Part shown: positions 52,229 to 60,695 of the stretch, piece by piece | How positions within the stretch are numbered: position 1 is the first letter of the stretch | How the letters are laid out: each line of letters starts with the position of its first letter | NCBI GenBank assembly: GCA_035541895.1 | Contig: DATKMK010000011.1 | Location: 91,948 to 155,947, forward strand | Direction: 5' to 3' | Length of the DNA stretch: 64,000 bases | Source of the DNA: DATKMK01 sp035541895 | GTDB taxonomy: Bacteria; Desulfobacterota; Binatia; HRBIN30; JACQVA1 | Translations under genes and position numbers: made by a program | Notes under the pieces: model-generated | The model's database searches: none | What the model saw: the letters and a program-made list of their open reading frames with translations, nothing else | What the model was told of the DNA's origin: nothing

Positions 52229-53629
52229 ATGGCAGACCCCACGTTCGACCTCGTCATCATCGGCGCCGGGCCCGGCGGCTATCAAGCCGCGATTCGCGCG
52301 GCCCAGCTCGGGATGCGCGTCGCCTGTGTCGAAAAGGCCCCGACCCTCGGCGGCACGTGCCTCAACATCGGCTGCATTCCCAGCAAAGCCCTGCTGGAAT
52401 CGAGCGAGCTCTTCGTTCACACCGCGCACGGCGTGACCAGCCACGGCATCAAAGTCGGCGCGGTCACCTTCGATCTCGAGGCCATGATGGCGCGCAAGAC
52501 CAAGGTCGTGACCATCTTGACCAAGGGTATCGCCGGACTGTTTCGCAAGAACAAGGTCGAGTGGATCAAAGGCACCGCTCGGATCGCCGGCGCCAACATG
52601 GTGGAAGTACGAGCGACCGAAGGCGTCCAGCAGATCGGCGCGGCGCGCATTCTGATCGCCAGCGGCAGCGCGCCGATCGAATTGCCCGCGCTGCCGTTCG
52701 ACGGCGAGACGATCATCAGCTCGACCGAGGCGCTGGCGCTGACGAAGGTCCCGCAACGCATGCTCGTGGTCGGCGGCGGCGCGATTGGTTTGGAACTCGG
52801 GTCGGTGTGGCGGCGATTGGGCAGCGACGTGCTGGTGGTCGAGTTCCTGGACCGCATCGTGCCCGGCACCGACAAGGAAATCGGCGCCGAACTGAAGAAG
52901 GCCTTGGAAAAGGGCGGCATGAAGTTTCAGTTGAGCGCATCCGCGACGCGCGCAGAGAAGGATGGGGATCGCATGCGCGTCACCGTCGAGAGCGGCGGAA
53001 AGACCAGCGTCGAGATCGCGGACGTCGTGTTGGTCGCGGTTGGGCGCCGCCCGTTTCATGAAGGCCTCGGCACCGACATCGCCGGGATCGCGTTGGATGA
53101 GCGCGGCCGCATCAAAGTCGACGAGCATTTCGCGACCAGCGTTCCCGGCATCTACGCCATCGGCGACGTCATTACCGGGCCGATGCTGGCGCACAAAGCG
53201 GAAGAAGAAGGCGTCGCCGCCGTCGAAATGATGGCCGGCCTCGCCGGCCATGTGAATTACGCCGCAATCCCCAACGTCGTCTACACCTCCCCCGAGTTGG
53301 CCAGCGTAGGCTTGTCGGAAGACGATGCGGCCGCTCGCGGCATCCCGATCAAAGTCGGGCGCTTCCCCTTCATCGCGAACAGCCGCGCCCGCTGCATGGA
53401 CGACACCACCGGCCTGGTGAAGATGATCGCCGACGCGAAGACCGACCGCATCCTCGGCGTCCACATCCTCGGACCGCACGCCTCCGAACTGATCGCCGAA
53501 GCTGCCGTGGCGATGGAATTCGGCGCCAGCGCCGAAGACATCGCGCGCTCCGTCCACGCGCATCCGACGCTGGCGGAGACACTCAAGGAAGCCGCGCTCG
53601 CGGTGGATGGTCGGGCAATCAATATCTGA
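52229..53629 (+). CDS. lpd: Dihydrolipoyl dehydrogenase (E3)
   Basis: A 466-residue FAD enzyme that reoxidises lipoyl groups. FAD motif DLVIIGAGPGGYQAAIRAAQ, redox disulfide in GGTCLNIGCIPSKALLESS, NAD motif MLVVGGGAIGLELGSVWRRL, second FAD site IYAIGDVITGPMLAHKAEEE, and C-terminal active-site HAHPTLAETLKEAALAV with the His-Glu pair. It completes the 2-oxoglutarate dehydrogenase set with sucA and sucB. The ATG at 52229 follows a short leader after the kinase gene. An inverted repeat begins 8 nt after its stop. Confidence 0.96.
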   Translation: MADPTFDLVIIGAGPGGYQAAIRAAQLGMRVACVEKAPTLGGTCLNIGCIPSKALLESSELFVHTAHGVTSHGIKVGAVTFDLEAMMARKTKVVTILTKGIAGLFRKNKVEWIKGTARIAGANMVEVRATEGVQQIGAARILIASGSAPIELPALPFDGETIISSTEALALTKVPQRMLVVGGGAIGLELGSVWRRLGSDVLVVEFLDRIVPGTDKEIGAELKKALEKGGMKFQLSASATRAEKDGDRMRVTVESGGKTSVEIADVVLVAVGRRPFHEGLGTDIAGIALDERGRIKVDEHFATSVPGIYAIGDVITGPMLAHKAEEEGVAAVEMMAGLAGHVNYAAIPNVVYTSPELASVGLSEDDAAARGIPIKVGRFPFIANSRARCMDDTTGLVKMIADAKTDRILGVHILGPHASELIAEAAVAMEFGASAEDIARSVHAHPTLAETLKEAALAVDGRAINI

Positions 53630-53636
53630 CGGTGAA

Positions 53637-53704
53637 GTGGTGAGTAGTGAGACGTGAGTGGTCGGACAGCACTCCGACCTCACCAGTCACGACTCACCAC
53701 TCAC
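53637..53704. repeat. GTGAGTGGTGAGTCGTGA-family inverted repeat, solo copy
   Basis: Left arm 53637-53666 (GTGGTGAGTAGTGAGACGTG, ending GTGGTCGGA) and right arm 53673-53704 (TCCGACCTCACCAGTCACGA, ending CCACTCAC) are complementary apart from small gaps, with a 6-nt spacer. It lies between the convergent stops of lpd and the panE-like gene; the latter stop is in the right arm. The arms match those flanking the four-helix-bundle gene at 58464-58890. It may also act as a terminator. Confidence 0.75.
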
Positions 53705-54816
53705 GCTGGCGGCGCCGCCTCGATCGGCGCGCCGTCGAACGGTAGACGTGACCGTGATGTCGGACCGGCGTCGTCGCGGCTCTCATCGTAGAGCTGTTGC
53801 AACAGTTCGAGACTCGGGCGGCGTTCGCCGCGGGCGACGGCGTGAATCACCGTCCGGATGCGCGCGTTGAGCGGCGTCGCGACCCCGTGTTGAATCCCGC
53901 GCGTCACCACCTCGCCGTTCAAGTAGTCGACGGCCGGCTCGCGTCCGCGCTCGATGGCGGCGAGCATCGACGAGCGCAAGCGGCGGAATTTCGCGCCGAC
54001 GGCCAACAGCAGCGCGTGTTTGGCCAACAGCGTCGGCGAACCCGGGCTGATGACGTCCGCGGGCGTGAGCGCGACCCAATCGAGGTCGATGGTGCCGGAG
54101 ACCTTTTCGAGTCGCACGCCGCACGCGCGTGCCACGGCCACCGCTTCGGTCATCACTTCGAGTCCGAGCCGGCGCACGAAGCGGTGGCGTAACAGGACGC
54201 CGAGGCGATCGCCGCCGATACAGCCCAGCGAGCTGATCGCGCAGTTGATCGCCAACTTGCTCCAGCGACTGCCGGCGAGATTGTCGGTGACCGTGACCGG
54301 CCCGACGGCACTCAACAGTGAGGCAAGCGTCGCCAACCGCGGATCGCGCGTGTCGCCGTCGAGGTGGCCGATCACAAAGCCGCCGGCGGAGGTGCGCTCG
54401 TACACGCCGGGGGCGAGCATCGACGCACCCCACGCGACGATTGCCCCCAACGTGCGGGCGTCGCCGACGATCGCGGCGACGCGGTGCTCGCACAGCCCGT
54501 TTTGGAAGCACACCATCGCACCGCCGGGAGCCAGAAACGGCGCCGCGGCGTGCGCCGCTTCTTCGAGCTGCGGCGGCTGTGTCGCGAGGAAGATGAAATC
54601 GAATCGGCCGGCGTCCGCCGGTACGTCGACGTGCGCAGCGGCGCGCGTGTAGTGGCGCTCGCCGCCGTCGACGACTTCGAGTCCGCGCGCGCCAATCGCC
54701 TCAGCGATCGCCGCGTTATGCGTGACGATGATGACCTCGTGGTCCGCTTTCACGAGCGCCGTGGCCAGCGTTCCCCCGATGCCGCCGCATCCCATGAGTA
54801 GCAGTCGTGGTTTCAT
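53701..54816 (-). CDS. Ketopantoate reductase family protein (PanE/ApbA-like)
   Basis: A 371-residue NADPH-dependent reductase. Rossmann motif LLLMGCGGIGGTLATALVKA; KAKPx-like strand replaced by LATQPPQLEEAA; catalytic region SRWSKLAINCAISSLGCIGG with Lys and Asn; and a helical C-terminal domain with GSPTLLAKHALLLAVGAKFR and EPAVDYLNGEVVTRG. It is longer than E. coli PanE (303) because of an extended C-terminus. Substrate may be ketopantoate or another 2-oxoacid; no pan genes adjoin. The ATG at 54816 is chosen by the Rossmann start; no strong ribosome site. Confidence 0.85.
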   Translation of the reverse strand: MKPRLLLMGCGGIGGTLATALVKADHEVIIVTHNAAIAEAIGARGLEVVDGGERHYTRAAAHVDVPADAGRFDFIFLATQPPQLEEAAHAAAPFLAPGGAMVCFQNGLCEHRVAAIVGDARTLGAIVAWGASMLAPGVYERTSAGGFVIGHLDGDTRDPRLATLASLLSAVGPVTVTDNLAGSRWSKLAINCAISSLGCIGGDRLGVLLRHRFVRRLGLEVMTEAVAVARACGVRLEKVSGTIDLDWVALTPADVISPGSPTLLAKHALLLAVGAKFRRLRSSMLAAIERGREPAVDYLNGEVVTRGIQHGVATPLNARIRTVIHAVARGERRPSLELLQQLYDESRDDAGPTSRSRLPFDGAPIEAAPPA

Positions 54817-54935
54817 ACCGGCGTCGGTTCGCGGTTGCGTGCGATCTCCAGCCTGCGCGGATCGAGTGAGGCGTCTCACTACCACTTTTCCGTTGTCCGC
54901 GCGACCGCGACGCGGGAACGACTCAGACGAGTTGC

Positions 54936-55871
54936 TCAGCCGTGCTGGGCTTCGAGCCAGCGCTCGGCGTCGATCGCGGCCATGCAGCCGCTGCCGGCGG
55001 CCGTGACGGCTTGGCGGTATACCTTGTCTTGCACGTCGCCGCAGGCGAACACGCCGGGGACGCTGGTGTATGATGATGCGTTCTTGGTGACGATGTAGCC
55101 GGTCTCGTCGAGGTCGAGTTTCCCGACGAACAGGTGCGTGTTGGGCTGATGGCCGATCGCCATGAAAACGCCGTCGCAGGTGAAGTCGGTCGCTGCGCCA
55201 GTTTTCAGGTTCTTCAGCCGGGCGCCCTTCACCCCGTCGGCGTCGGCTGTTCCGTAAATCTCGTCGACGACCGAATCCCACACGAACGCGATCTTCTCGT
55301 TCCGTTGCGCGCGCTCCTGCATGATCTTCGAAGCGCGCAGTTGATCGCGGCGATGAACGATCGTGACCTTGCCGGCGAACTTCGTCAGGAACGTCGCTTC
55401 CTCCATCGCGGTGTCGCCGCCGCCGACCACGATGACTTCCTTGCCCTTGAAGAAGAAGCCGTCGCAGGTAGCGCACGCCGACACGCCGTGACCCATCAGT
55501 CGCTTCTCCGATTCGATCCCGAGCAACTTGGCCGACGCGCCGGTCGCGACGATCAACGCATCGCAGGTGTACTCCTGCTTCCCCGCGGCCAAGCGAAACG
55601 GCCGACGCGACAGATCGACTGAAGTGACGTCCTCGAAGCGGCAGACCGCGCCGAAGCGCTCCGCCTGCTTTTTGAACAGCTCCATCATCTCGGGCCCCAT
55701 GATGCCTTTGGGGAAGCCGGGATAGTTTTCAACCTCGGTCGTGATAGTAAGCTGACCGCCGGGCTGGGAGCCCTCGAAGACGAGCGGCGCGAGATTCGCG
55801 CGCGCGGTGTAGAGCGCCGCCGTGAAGCCGGCGGGGCCCGATCCGATGATGATGACTTTGGCGTGACTCAT
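54936..55871 (-). CDS. trxB: Thioredoxin reductase
   Basis: A 311-residue FAD/NADPH flavoenzyme that reduces thioredoxin. FAD motif VIIIGSGPAGFTAALYTAR, NADPH motif VIVVGGGDTAMEEATFLTKF, active disulfide in GVSACATCDGFFFKGKE (CATC), and C-terminal FAD site VFACGDVQDKVYRQAVTAAG. Length is normal. It supplies electrons that DsbD would carry to the periplasm. The ATG at 55871 lies 15 nt from the divergent moaC start, so their promoters overlap. Confidence 0.95.
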   Translation of the reverse strand: MSHAKVIIIGSGPAGFTAALYTARANLAPLVFEGSQPGGQLTITTEVENYPGFPKGIMGPEMMELFKKQAERFGAVCRFEDVTSVDLSRRPFRLAAGKQEYTCDALIVATGASAKLLGIESEKRLMGHGVSACATCDGFFFKGKEVIVVGGGDTAMEEATFLTKFAGKVTIVHRRDQLRASKIMQERAQRNEKIAFVWDSVVDEIYGTADADGVKGARLKNLKTGAATDFTCDGVFMAIGHQPNTHLFVGKLDLDETGYIVTKNASSYTSVPGVFACGDVQDKVYRQAVTAAGSGCMAAIDAERWLEAQHG

Positions 55872-55886
55872 GACGGAGGACTTATA

Positions 55887-56399
55887 GTGACGCTCCGACG
55901 GACTGGCAAGGCAACCGCGCCGGCGCGGCGACTCTCGCACGTCGATGCGCGCGGACAGGTGCAAATGGTCGACGTCGGCGCCAAGCCGGTGACCGAGCGC
56001 ATCGCCGTCGCGCGCGCGACGGTGCGCATGCGACCGGAGACCTTGCGCCTGATCACCAGCCGGCGGGTCGCCAAGGGCGATGCGCTCGCCGCCGCGCGCG
56101 TGGCCGGCATCATGGCCGCCAAACGCACCGCCGAACTGATCCCGCTGTGCCATCCGCTGCCGGTCGAGGTCGTCGGCATCGACTTCGCCCCGCGTGGCGC
56201 GGCGGCGCTGGAGATTACCGCGCGAGTCAAGATGTCCGGCAAGACCGGCGTTGAGATGGAAGCGCTGACCGCCGTCAGCATCGCCGCGCTCACGATCTAC
56301 GACATGTGCAAAGCCGTCGACCGCGGCCTGACCATCACCGACGTGCAGTTGATCGAAAAAAGCGGCGGCCGTAGCGGGATGTATCGGCGTGAGTCGTGA
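55887..56399 (+). CDS. moaC: Cyclic pyranopterin monophosphate synthase MoaC
   Basis: A 170-residue molybdenum-cofactor enzyme acting after MoaA. Signature: LSHVDARGQVQMVDVGAKPV with TERIAVARA, LIPLCHPLPVEVVGIDFAPR (active-site His), KMSGKTGVEMEALTAVSIAA and AVDRGLTITDVQLIEKSGGR. The GTG at 55887 has GGAGG (55874-55878) with 8-nt spacing, preferred over GTG 55863, which would reach into the divergent trxB. No other moa gene is here. Its stop lies in a repeat that continues into the next gene. Confidence 0.94.
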   Translation: MTLRRTGKATAPARRLSHVDARGQVQMVDVGAKPVTERIAVARATVRMRPETLRLITSRRVAKGDALAAARVAGIMAAKRTAELIPLCHPLPVEVVGIDFAPRGAAALEITARVKMSGKTGVEMEALTAVSIAALTIYDMCKAVDRGLTITDVQLIEKSGGRSGMYRRES

Positions 56400-56490
56400 C
56401 ACGTGACGTGATGTCAAGGGGCGTCAGTGAATGGGGTGAAGTCACGGCTCCCCCGTCGCCACTCACGACTCACGACTCACCACTCACCAC
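56389..56490. repeat. GTGAGTCGTGA-family repeat spanning two genes
   Basis: The left part (GTGAGTCGTGACACGTGACG, from 56389) covers the moaC stop. The right arm (56459-56490, CCACTCACGACTCACGACTC, CACTCACCACC) is translated as part of the N-terminus of the RlmI-like gene (SPLTTHDSPLTT). It is the same repeat family as 53637-53704 and 58464-58890. Confidence 0.68.
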
Positions 56491-57655
56491 CCTCCGCCTT
56501 CGCTCCGGGAAAGACCGGCCGGTGCGGCTCGGGCACCCGTGGGTATTTGCGGGTGCGATTGCCAATCTCGATCCGACGTTGCCGGCGGGCGCGATCGTGC
56601 GGGTGGAGGCGGTTGATGGCGCGTTGCTCGGCATCGGCAGCGTGAATCCGCGCTGCGCCATTGCCGTGCGCCTGCTAACGCGGCGCGAGGAGCGGATTGA
56701 CTCGGCGTTCGTTCGGCAGCGCGTATCGGCAGCCCTGGCGCTGCGGTCCCAAATCGTTCCGACCGAGACCGACGCCTACCGCTGCATCAACGGCGAAGGC
56801 GACTTCCTTCCCGGCGTCGTGGTCGATCGCTACGGCGACACGCTTGTGCTCCAGTGTTTAACCGCGGGCGCCGCAGCGATGCAGGCGGAAATCGTCGCGG
56901 CACTGGTTGCGGCGATCGCGACACGGACGATTTTCGAGCGCAGTGCCGGTAGCGTGCGCCGGGAAGAAGGTCTCGCCGATGTTGAGCGCGTCCTCTACGG
57001 CGAACCGCTGCCGGACCGTCTGATCATCCGGGAACATGGCCACCGCTTCATCGTCGACGTGCGGCATGGCCAGAAGACCGGCCTGTTTCTCGATCAGCGC
57101 GACAACCGCCACCTCGCGAAGACATGCGCGGCCGGACGGCGCGTCCTCAACGCCTTTGCCTACACCGGCGGCTTCGCCGTCTACGCTGCGGCCGGCGGGG
57201 CCCGCGAGGTGGTCTCGGTCGAAAGCTCGCCACGCGCGCTCGCTCTCGCGCGCGAAAATTGGCAGGTCAACGCGCTCCCGGCCGATCGAGGCCAGTTCGT
57301 CGACGCGGATGTCTTTCGCTACCTGCGGGAGTCGGGCGAGCCGTTCGATCTCCTCATCCTCGACCCCCCAGCGCTGGTGAAGCATCGCACGGAAGTGGCG
57401 CGCGGCGCCCGCGCGTACAAGGACCTTCATCTCCAGGCGCTGCGACGTGCCGCGCCCGGCGCGTTGATGCTGACGTTCAGTTGTTCGACCCACGTCGACG
57501 CGGTCCTGTTTCGCCAGATCGTCACCGGTGCCGCGGCCGATGCCCGCCGCGAGGTGCGCGTCCTCCGCCACCTCGGCCCCGGACCCGATCACCCGACCAA
57601 CGTTGCGCAGATCGAAGGCGAGTACCTGACCGGGTTGCTGGTGTGTGTCTCGTGA
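56396..57655 (+). CDS. Class I rRNA cytosine methyltransferase, RlmI-like
   Basis: A 419-residue SAM-dependent methyltransferase. A PUA-like N-terminal domain starts at LRLRSGKDRPVRLGHPWVFA. It is followed by an EEHD-type domain and a Rossmann core with GQKTGLFLDQRDNRHLA, RRVLNAFAYTGGFAVYAAAG, VVSVESSPRALALARENWQV and DLLILDPPALVKHR (DPP motif), LMLTFSCSTHVDAVLF. RlmI methylates C1962 of 23S rRNA; related proteins have other targets. The first 30 residues come from the repeat and look non-functional. The GTG at 56396 (GTGA overlap with moaC) and the ATG at 56411 are both possible starts. Confidence 0.87.
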   Translation: MTRDVMSRGVSEWGEVTAPPSPLTTHDSPLTTLRLRSGKDRPVRLGHPWVFAGAIANLDPTLPAGAIVRVEAVDGALLGIGSVNPRCAIAVRLLTRREERIDSAFVRQRVSAALALRSQIVPTETDAYRCINGEGDFLPGVVVDRYGDTLVLQCLTAGAAAMQAEIVAALVAAIATRTIFERSAGSVRREEGLADVERVLYGEPLPDRLIIREHGHRFIVDVRHGQKTGLFLDQRDNRHLAKTCAAGRRVLNAFAYTGGFAVYAAAGGAREVVSVESSPRALALARENWQVNALPADRGQFVDADVFRYLRESGEPFDLLILDPPALVKHRTEVARGARAYKDLHLQALRRAAPGALMLTFSCSTHVDAVLFRQIVTGAAADARREVRVLRHLGPGPDHPTNVAQIEGEYLTGLLVCVS

Positions 57656-57684
57656 GGCGGGAGTGGTGAGTCGCGAGTGGTAGG
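57652..57684. repeat. GTGAGTGGTGAGTCG-family single arm
   Basis: GTGAGGCGGGAGTGGTGAGT followed by CGCGAGTGG is one arm of the family, overlapping the stop of the RlmI-like gene. A complementary arm was not found within 100 nt. The remaining gap to radC (57685-57773) holds a TGTCCACTG duplicate and no gene. Confidence 0.6.
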
Positions 57685-57773
57685 GCTTCGCGACCCGTGT
57701 CCACTGGTTGTGGTGCTTGTCCACTGCCAGTGCGGCTCGACGCTGCGAACGTCGCGGCGCTATACGCCCCCAC

Positions 57774-58460
57774 ATGGCCGCCACCACGATCAAGCAATGG
57801 CCGCGCAGCGACCGGCCGCGCGAGAAGCTCCTTGAACGCGGCGCGAGTGCGCTGTCGAACGCCGAATTGCTGGCGATCCTCTTGCGGACGGGCACGCCAG
57901 GACGCAGCGCGCTGGATCAAGCGCGCGCGCTGCTGGAACGCTGCGGAGACGATTGGCGGCAGGTCGCCGCGCTCGGCGTCGGCGATCTCCGGCAAACCCA
58001 TGGCTTGGGCACGGCGAAGACTGCGGAAATCCTCGCCGTCATCGAAATTGCCAAGCGCTTCGGCGAGCACGAATTCAAACCCGGCGACGCGCTGCGCGGC
58101 AGTCACGACGTCTACGCGCATTTCCGCGAACGCTTGGCGAGCGAGCGGCGCGAGCACTTCTACGCCGTGCTGCTCGACAACAAGCATCGCAAGATCAAAG
58201 ACGTGCCGGTCTCCCAAGGCTCGCTAACGGCGAGCATCGTGCATCCGCGCGATGTCTTCGCCCCGGTAGTGCGTGAATCGGCGGCGGCGGTGATCTTCGT
58301 CCACAATCATCCCAGCGGCGATCCGACGCCGAGCAAGGAAGACATCGACATCACCCGCCGACTCCGCGAAGTCGGCGACCTCGTCGGCGTCCGCGTCCTC
58401 GATCACATCGTCATCGGCCAGGGCCGGTACGTGAGCTTCGTTGATGACGGGTATTGGTGA
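57774..58460 (+). CDS. radC: RadC/JAB-domain protein
   Basis: A 228-residue protein. The N-terminal UPF0758 helix-hairpin-helix part has PREKLLERGASALSNAELLA and LRQTHGLGTAKTAEILAVIE. The C-terminal JAMM metalloprotease-like core has the zinc ligands in AAVIFVHNHPSGDPTPSKED (HxHx-S-x-D) with the Glu upstream. Length matches family. The name RadC is historic; a DNA-repair role is doubtful. The ATG at 57774 (MAATTIKQWP) is chosen over an upstream in-frame start with unrelated sequence. Confidence 0.93.
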   Translation: MAATTIKQWPRSDRPREKLLERGASALSNAELLAILLRTGTPGRSALDQARALLERCGDDWRQVAALGVGDLRQTHGLGTAKTAEILAVIEIAKRFGEHEFKPGDALRGSHDVYAHFRERLASERREHFYAVLLDNKHRKIKDVPVSQGSLTASIVHPRDVFAPVVRESAAAVIFVHNHPSGDPTPSKEDIDITRRLREVGDLVGVRVLDHIVIGQGRYVSFVDDGYW

Positions 58461-58463
58461 CGG

Positions 58464-58890
58464 GGTGAGTGGTGAGTCGTCAGCCGTGAGTGGTCGGAAA
58501 GGAACGACCAGCGGCGTTATGAAGCACGAGGATCTCGACGTCTTCAAGTGCGCGCCTCGCCCCGCTCTTCGCGTTTACCAAGTGACCCGGACGTTCCCGC
58601 GCGAGGCGACGATGGGACTCAGGTCGCAATTGCGCCGGGCGGCGGTCTCCGTCGTTGCAAACATCGCCGAGGGCGCGGGACGATTCCCGTCCGCCGAGTA
58701 TCGCCGCTTCGTCGGAATCGCGCACGGCTCGGCGGTCGAAGCGAGCTACTACCTCTTGCTCGGCTACGATTTGAGTTACATCTCGAAAGACGACTATGAA
58801 GATCTACACAACGAGTACGAGAATGTTTGCAAGATGCTCACGCGCCTGGGCCAAGCCCTGATGCGGTAACATCCCACTCACGACTCACCA
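58464..58890 (+). mobile_element. Repeat-flanked four-helix-bundle gene (possible mobile unit)
   Basis: An arm at 58464-58498 (GGTGAGTGGTGAGTCGTCAG, ending GTGAGTGGTCGGA) and an inverted arm at 58873-58890 (CCCACTCACGACTCACCA) flank the four-helix-bundle gene between radC and ssb. Both share TGGTGAGTCGT in opposite orientation. Solo pairs of the same arms without a gene occur at 53637-53704 and 56389-56490. The layout resembles a complete unit plus MITE-like derivatives. Mobility is inferred; no target-site duplication was established. Confidence 0.45.
58519..58869 (+). CDS. Four-helix-bundle protein (23S rRNA IVP/S23 family)
   Basis: A 116-residue all-helical protein: LDVFKCAPRPALRVYQVTRT, FPREATMGLRSQLRRAAVSV and VANIAEGAGRFPSAEYRRFV, then GIAHGSAVEASYYLLLGYDL and a C-terminal helix YENVCKMLTRLGQALMR. 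The FPxxExxxLxxQLRRAAxSVxxNIAEG signature identifies the family first seen in 23S rRNA intervening sequences and structurally related to Avd of diversity-generating retroelements. It has no known catalytic activity; nucleic-acid or protein binding is likely. The ATG at 58519 begins the conserved fold. Inverted repeat arms flank it. Confidence 0.93.
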   Translation: MKHEDLDVFKCAPRPALRVYQVTRTFPREATMGLRSQLRRAAVSVVANIAEGAGRFPSAEYRRFVGIAHGSAVEASYYLLLGYDLSYISKDDYEDLHNEYENVCKMLTRLGQALMR

Positions 58891-59313
58891 TCAGAACGGA
58901 ATATCATCGTCCTCCGGCCCGGCAGGGCCGGCGTCTTCGCCCGCGGGGGCGCTGAACGTCGGCTCGGGCGCACCGCGGCCGGCGCCACCGCCGCCGCCGA
59001 GGAAGCGCACGTCGCGCGCGGTGATCTCGGTGATGTAGCGCTTGTTGCCGTCCTTGTCGTCGTAGCTCCGCGTGCGGATCGAGCCTTCGACGTAGACTTG
59101 CCGGCCCTTCGCGAGATACTGGCCGCAGCTTTCCGCTTGCTTGCCCCACACCACGATGTTGTGCCACTCGGTGCGTTCTTGCTTCTGGCCCTGTTGATCG
59201 GTCCAGCGCTCCGAGGTCGCAACCGGAAATTTGCACACCGCGCGACCGTTCGCGGTGAAGCGCATCTCGGGATCCTTCCCGAGGTTGCCGACGATGATGA
59301 CCTTGTTGACCAC
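58891..59313 (-). CDS. ssb: Single-stranded DNA-binding protein
   Basis: A 140-residue OB-fold SSB. N-terminal NKVIIVGNLGKDPEMRF, KFPVATSERW, TEWHNIVVWGKQAESCGQYL and RQVYVEGSIRTRSYDDKDGN are the classic core. A Gly-rich linker follows, and the acidic tip EDDDIPF recruits replication and repair partners. The GTG at 59313 (VNKVIIVGN) is chosen over an upstream ATG whose extension is basic and unlike SSB. Its stop is 1 nt from the right arm of the repeat-flanked unit. Confidence 0.95.
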   Translation of the reverse strand: MVNKVIIVGNLGKDPEMRFTANGRAVCKFPVATSERWTDQQGQKQERTEWHNIVVWGKQAESCGQYLAKGRQVYVEGSIRTRSYDDKDGNKRYITEITARDVRFLGGGGGAGRGAPEPTFSAPAGEDAGPAGPEDDDIPF

Positions 59314-59419
59314 AGCGTTCGGACCGTAACAGCGCCGCCGCGGCGATGTCAAGGTCGATCGGGGACGTGACAACGCCGGCATTCAGTGATTGATCTGACG
59401 CACCATTCGGAGTGGCACC

Positions 59420-60637
59420 ATGAGTGATCCGGGACCGTTGCAAGGGATTCGTGTCGTCGAGTTGGGCATGTGGGCCGCCGGGCCGGCGTGCGGCGCGGTG
59501 TTGGGCGATTGGGGTGCCGATGTCATCAAGATCGAAGATCCGCGCGCCGGCGATCCGATGCGCGGGTTCCAAGTGCGACGCAAGGACGATCCCGATCTGC
59601 GCGTCTCGCCGAGCTTTGCGCTCAACAATCGTAACAAGCGCAGTGTCACCCTCAATCTCCAGAACGAAGGCGGGATGGCGGTGGCACTGGACCTTGTTGA
59701 CCAGGCGGACGTGTTCGTTTCCAACTTTCGCCCCGCCGCGCTCGAACGCCTCGGGCTCGATCCCGACACGCTGACGGCGAAGTTCCCGCGGCTGATCTAC
59801 GGGCAAATGACCGGCTATGGTCACCGCGGTCCCGAGCGCGATCGCGCCGCCTTCGACTACGGCGCGGGATGGGCGCGCGCCGGGATCATGGCGAGCATCG
59901 GCGAACCCAGCGGTCCGCCGCCGGGGCAGCGCCCGGCGATGATCGATCACCCCGCCGGTCTGAGTCTCGCCGGGGGCATCGCCGCCGCACTGTTCGAGCG
60001 CACGCGCACCGGCAAAGGACAGATCGTACGCACCTCGCTGTTTCAGATGGGCATGTGGATGAAGGGCGTCGATCTGCAAGCGGCGATGGTCGGTGGCCCG
60101 CTCCCGTTGCCCGAGAGTCGCTTCGCCGCAGTGAATCCGTTGTTCAACTCGTACCGAACCAAGGACGGACGCTGGATCTATCTGATCATGATGCAGGGCG
60201 ATCGACACTGGCGCGACTTCTGCCGCGCCATCGGGCGGCACGATTGGGCCGAGGAGGCGTCGCTGCAAACGATGCGTGGTCGCTTCGAGCGCAGCCGCGA
60301 GATCGTCGCGCAGCTCGATGACCTGTTCGCCGGCCGCACGTTGGAGGAATGGACGGCGGTGCTCGACGCGGACAACATCTTTTGGGCCAAAGTGCAGAAT
60401 GACGCCGATGTGCTCGCCGATCCGCAGGCGGCGGCGCTCGAGGCATGGGGCGACGTAGCCGACGCGGCGGGCGCGACGATGTCGGTGCTCAAGAGCCCGA
60501 TCGGCTTCTCGCGCACGCATACCTCGCTGCGGCTCGCGGCGCCCGAGGTCGGACAGCACACCGAAGAGGTTTTGCTCGAACACGGCTACACCTGGGAACA
60601 GATCGCGGCGTTGAAGGAGCGCGGCGCGATCGGCTGA
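59420..60637 (+). CDS. CaiB/BaiF family III CoA-transferase (1)
   Basis: A 405-residue cytoplasmic CoA-transferase. N-terminal LQGIRVVELGMWAAGPACGA, GADVIKIEDPRAGDPMRGF, NNRNKRSVTLNLQNEGGMAV, and the catalytic Asp likely in AAFDYGAGWARAGIMAS. It moves CoA between organic acids by way of a glutamyl/aspartyl anhydride. The acyl substrate is unknown. A similar transferase follows 58 nt later, so they may act in the same catabolic route or as hetero-dimer. The start ATG lies 17 nt after a weak GGAG-like site. Confidence 0.92.
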   Translation: MSDPGPLQGIRVVELGMWAAGPACGAVLGDWGADVIKIEDPRAGDPMRGFQVRRKDDPDLRVSPSFALNNRNKRSVTLNLQNEGGMAVALDLVDQADVFVSNFRPAALERLGLDPDTLTAKFPRLIYGQMTGYGHRGPERDRAAFDYGAGWARAGIMASIGEPSGPPPGQRPAMIDHPAGLSLAGGIAAALFERTRTGKGQIVRTSLFQMGMWMKGVDLQAAMVGGPLPLPESRFAAVNPLFNSYRTKDGRWIYLIMMQGDRHWRDFCRAIGRHDWAEEASLQTMRGRFERSREIVAQLDDLFAGRTLEEWTAVLDADNIFWAKVQNDADVLADPQAAALEAWGDVADAAGATMSVLKSPIGFSRTHTSLRLAAPEVGQHTEEVLLEHGYTWEQIAALKERGAIG

Positions 60638-60695
60638 CGCGCACCGCGCTGCATCCGGCTTTGCAGCCGCGCGCGCCGTCTTGTAGGAGTCGACT

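Noticed and set aside
50918..53683. A 921-residue open frame on the minus strand opposite the sensor kinase and lpd
   Set aside because: It is an antisense shadow of two well-supported genes in GC-rich DNA, with low-complexity, Asp/Gly/Ala/His-rich sequence and no domain.
53637..58890. CRISPR array from the GTGAGTGGTGAGT repeats
   Set aside because: Copies are few, irregularly spaced, degenerate and palindromic in pairs, with genes between them and no cas genes.
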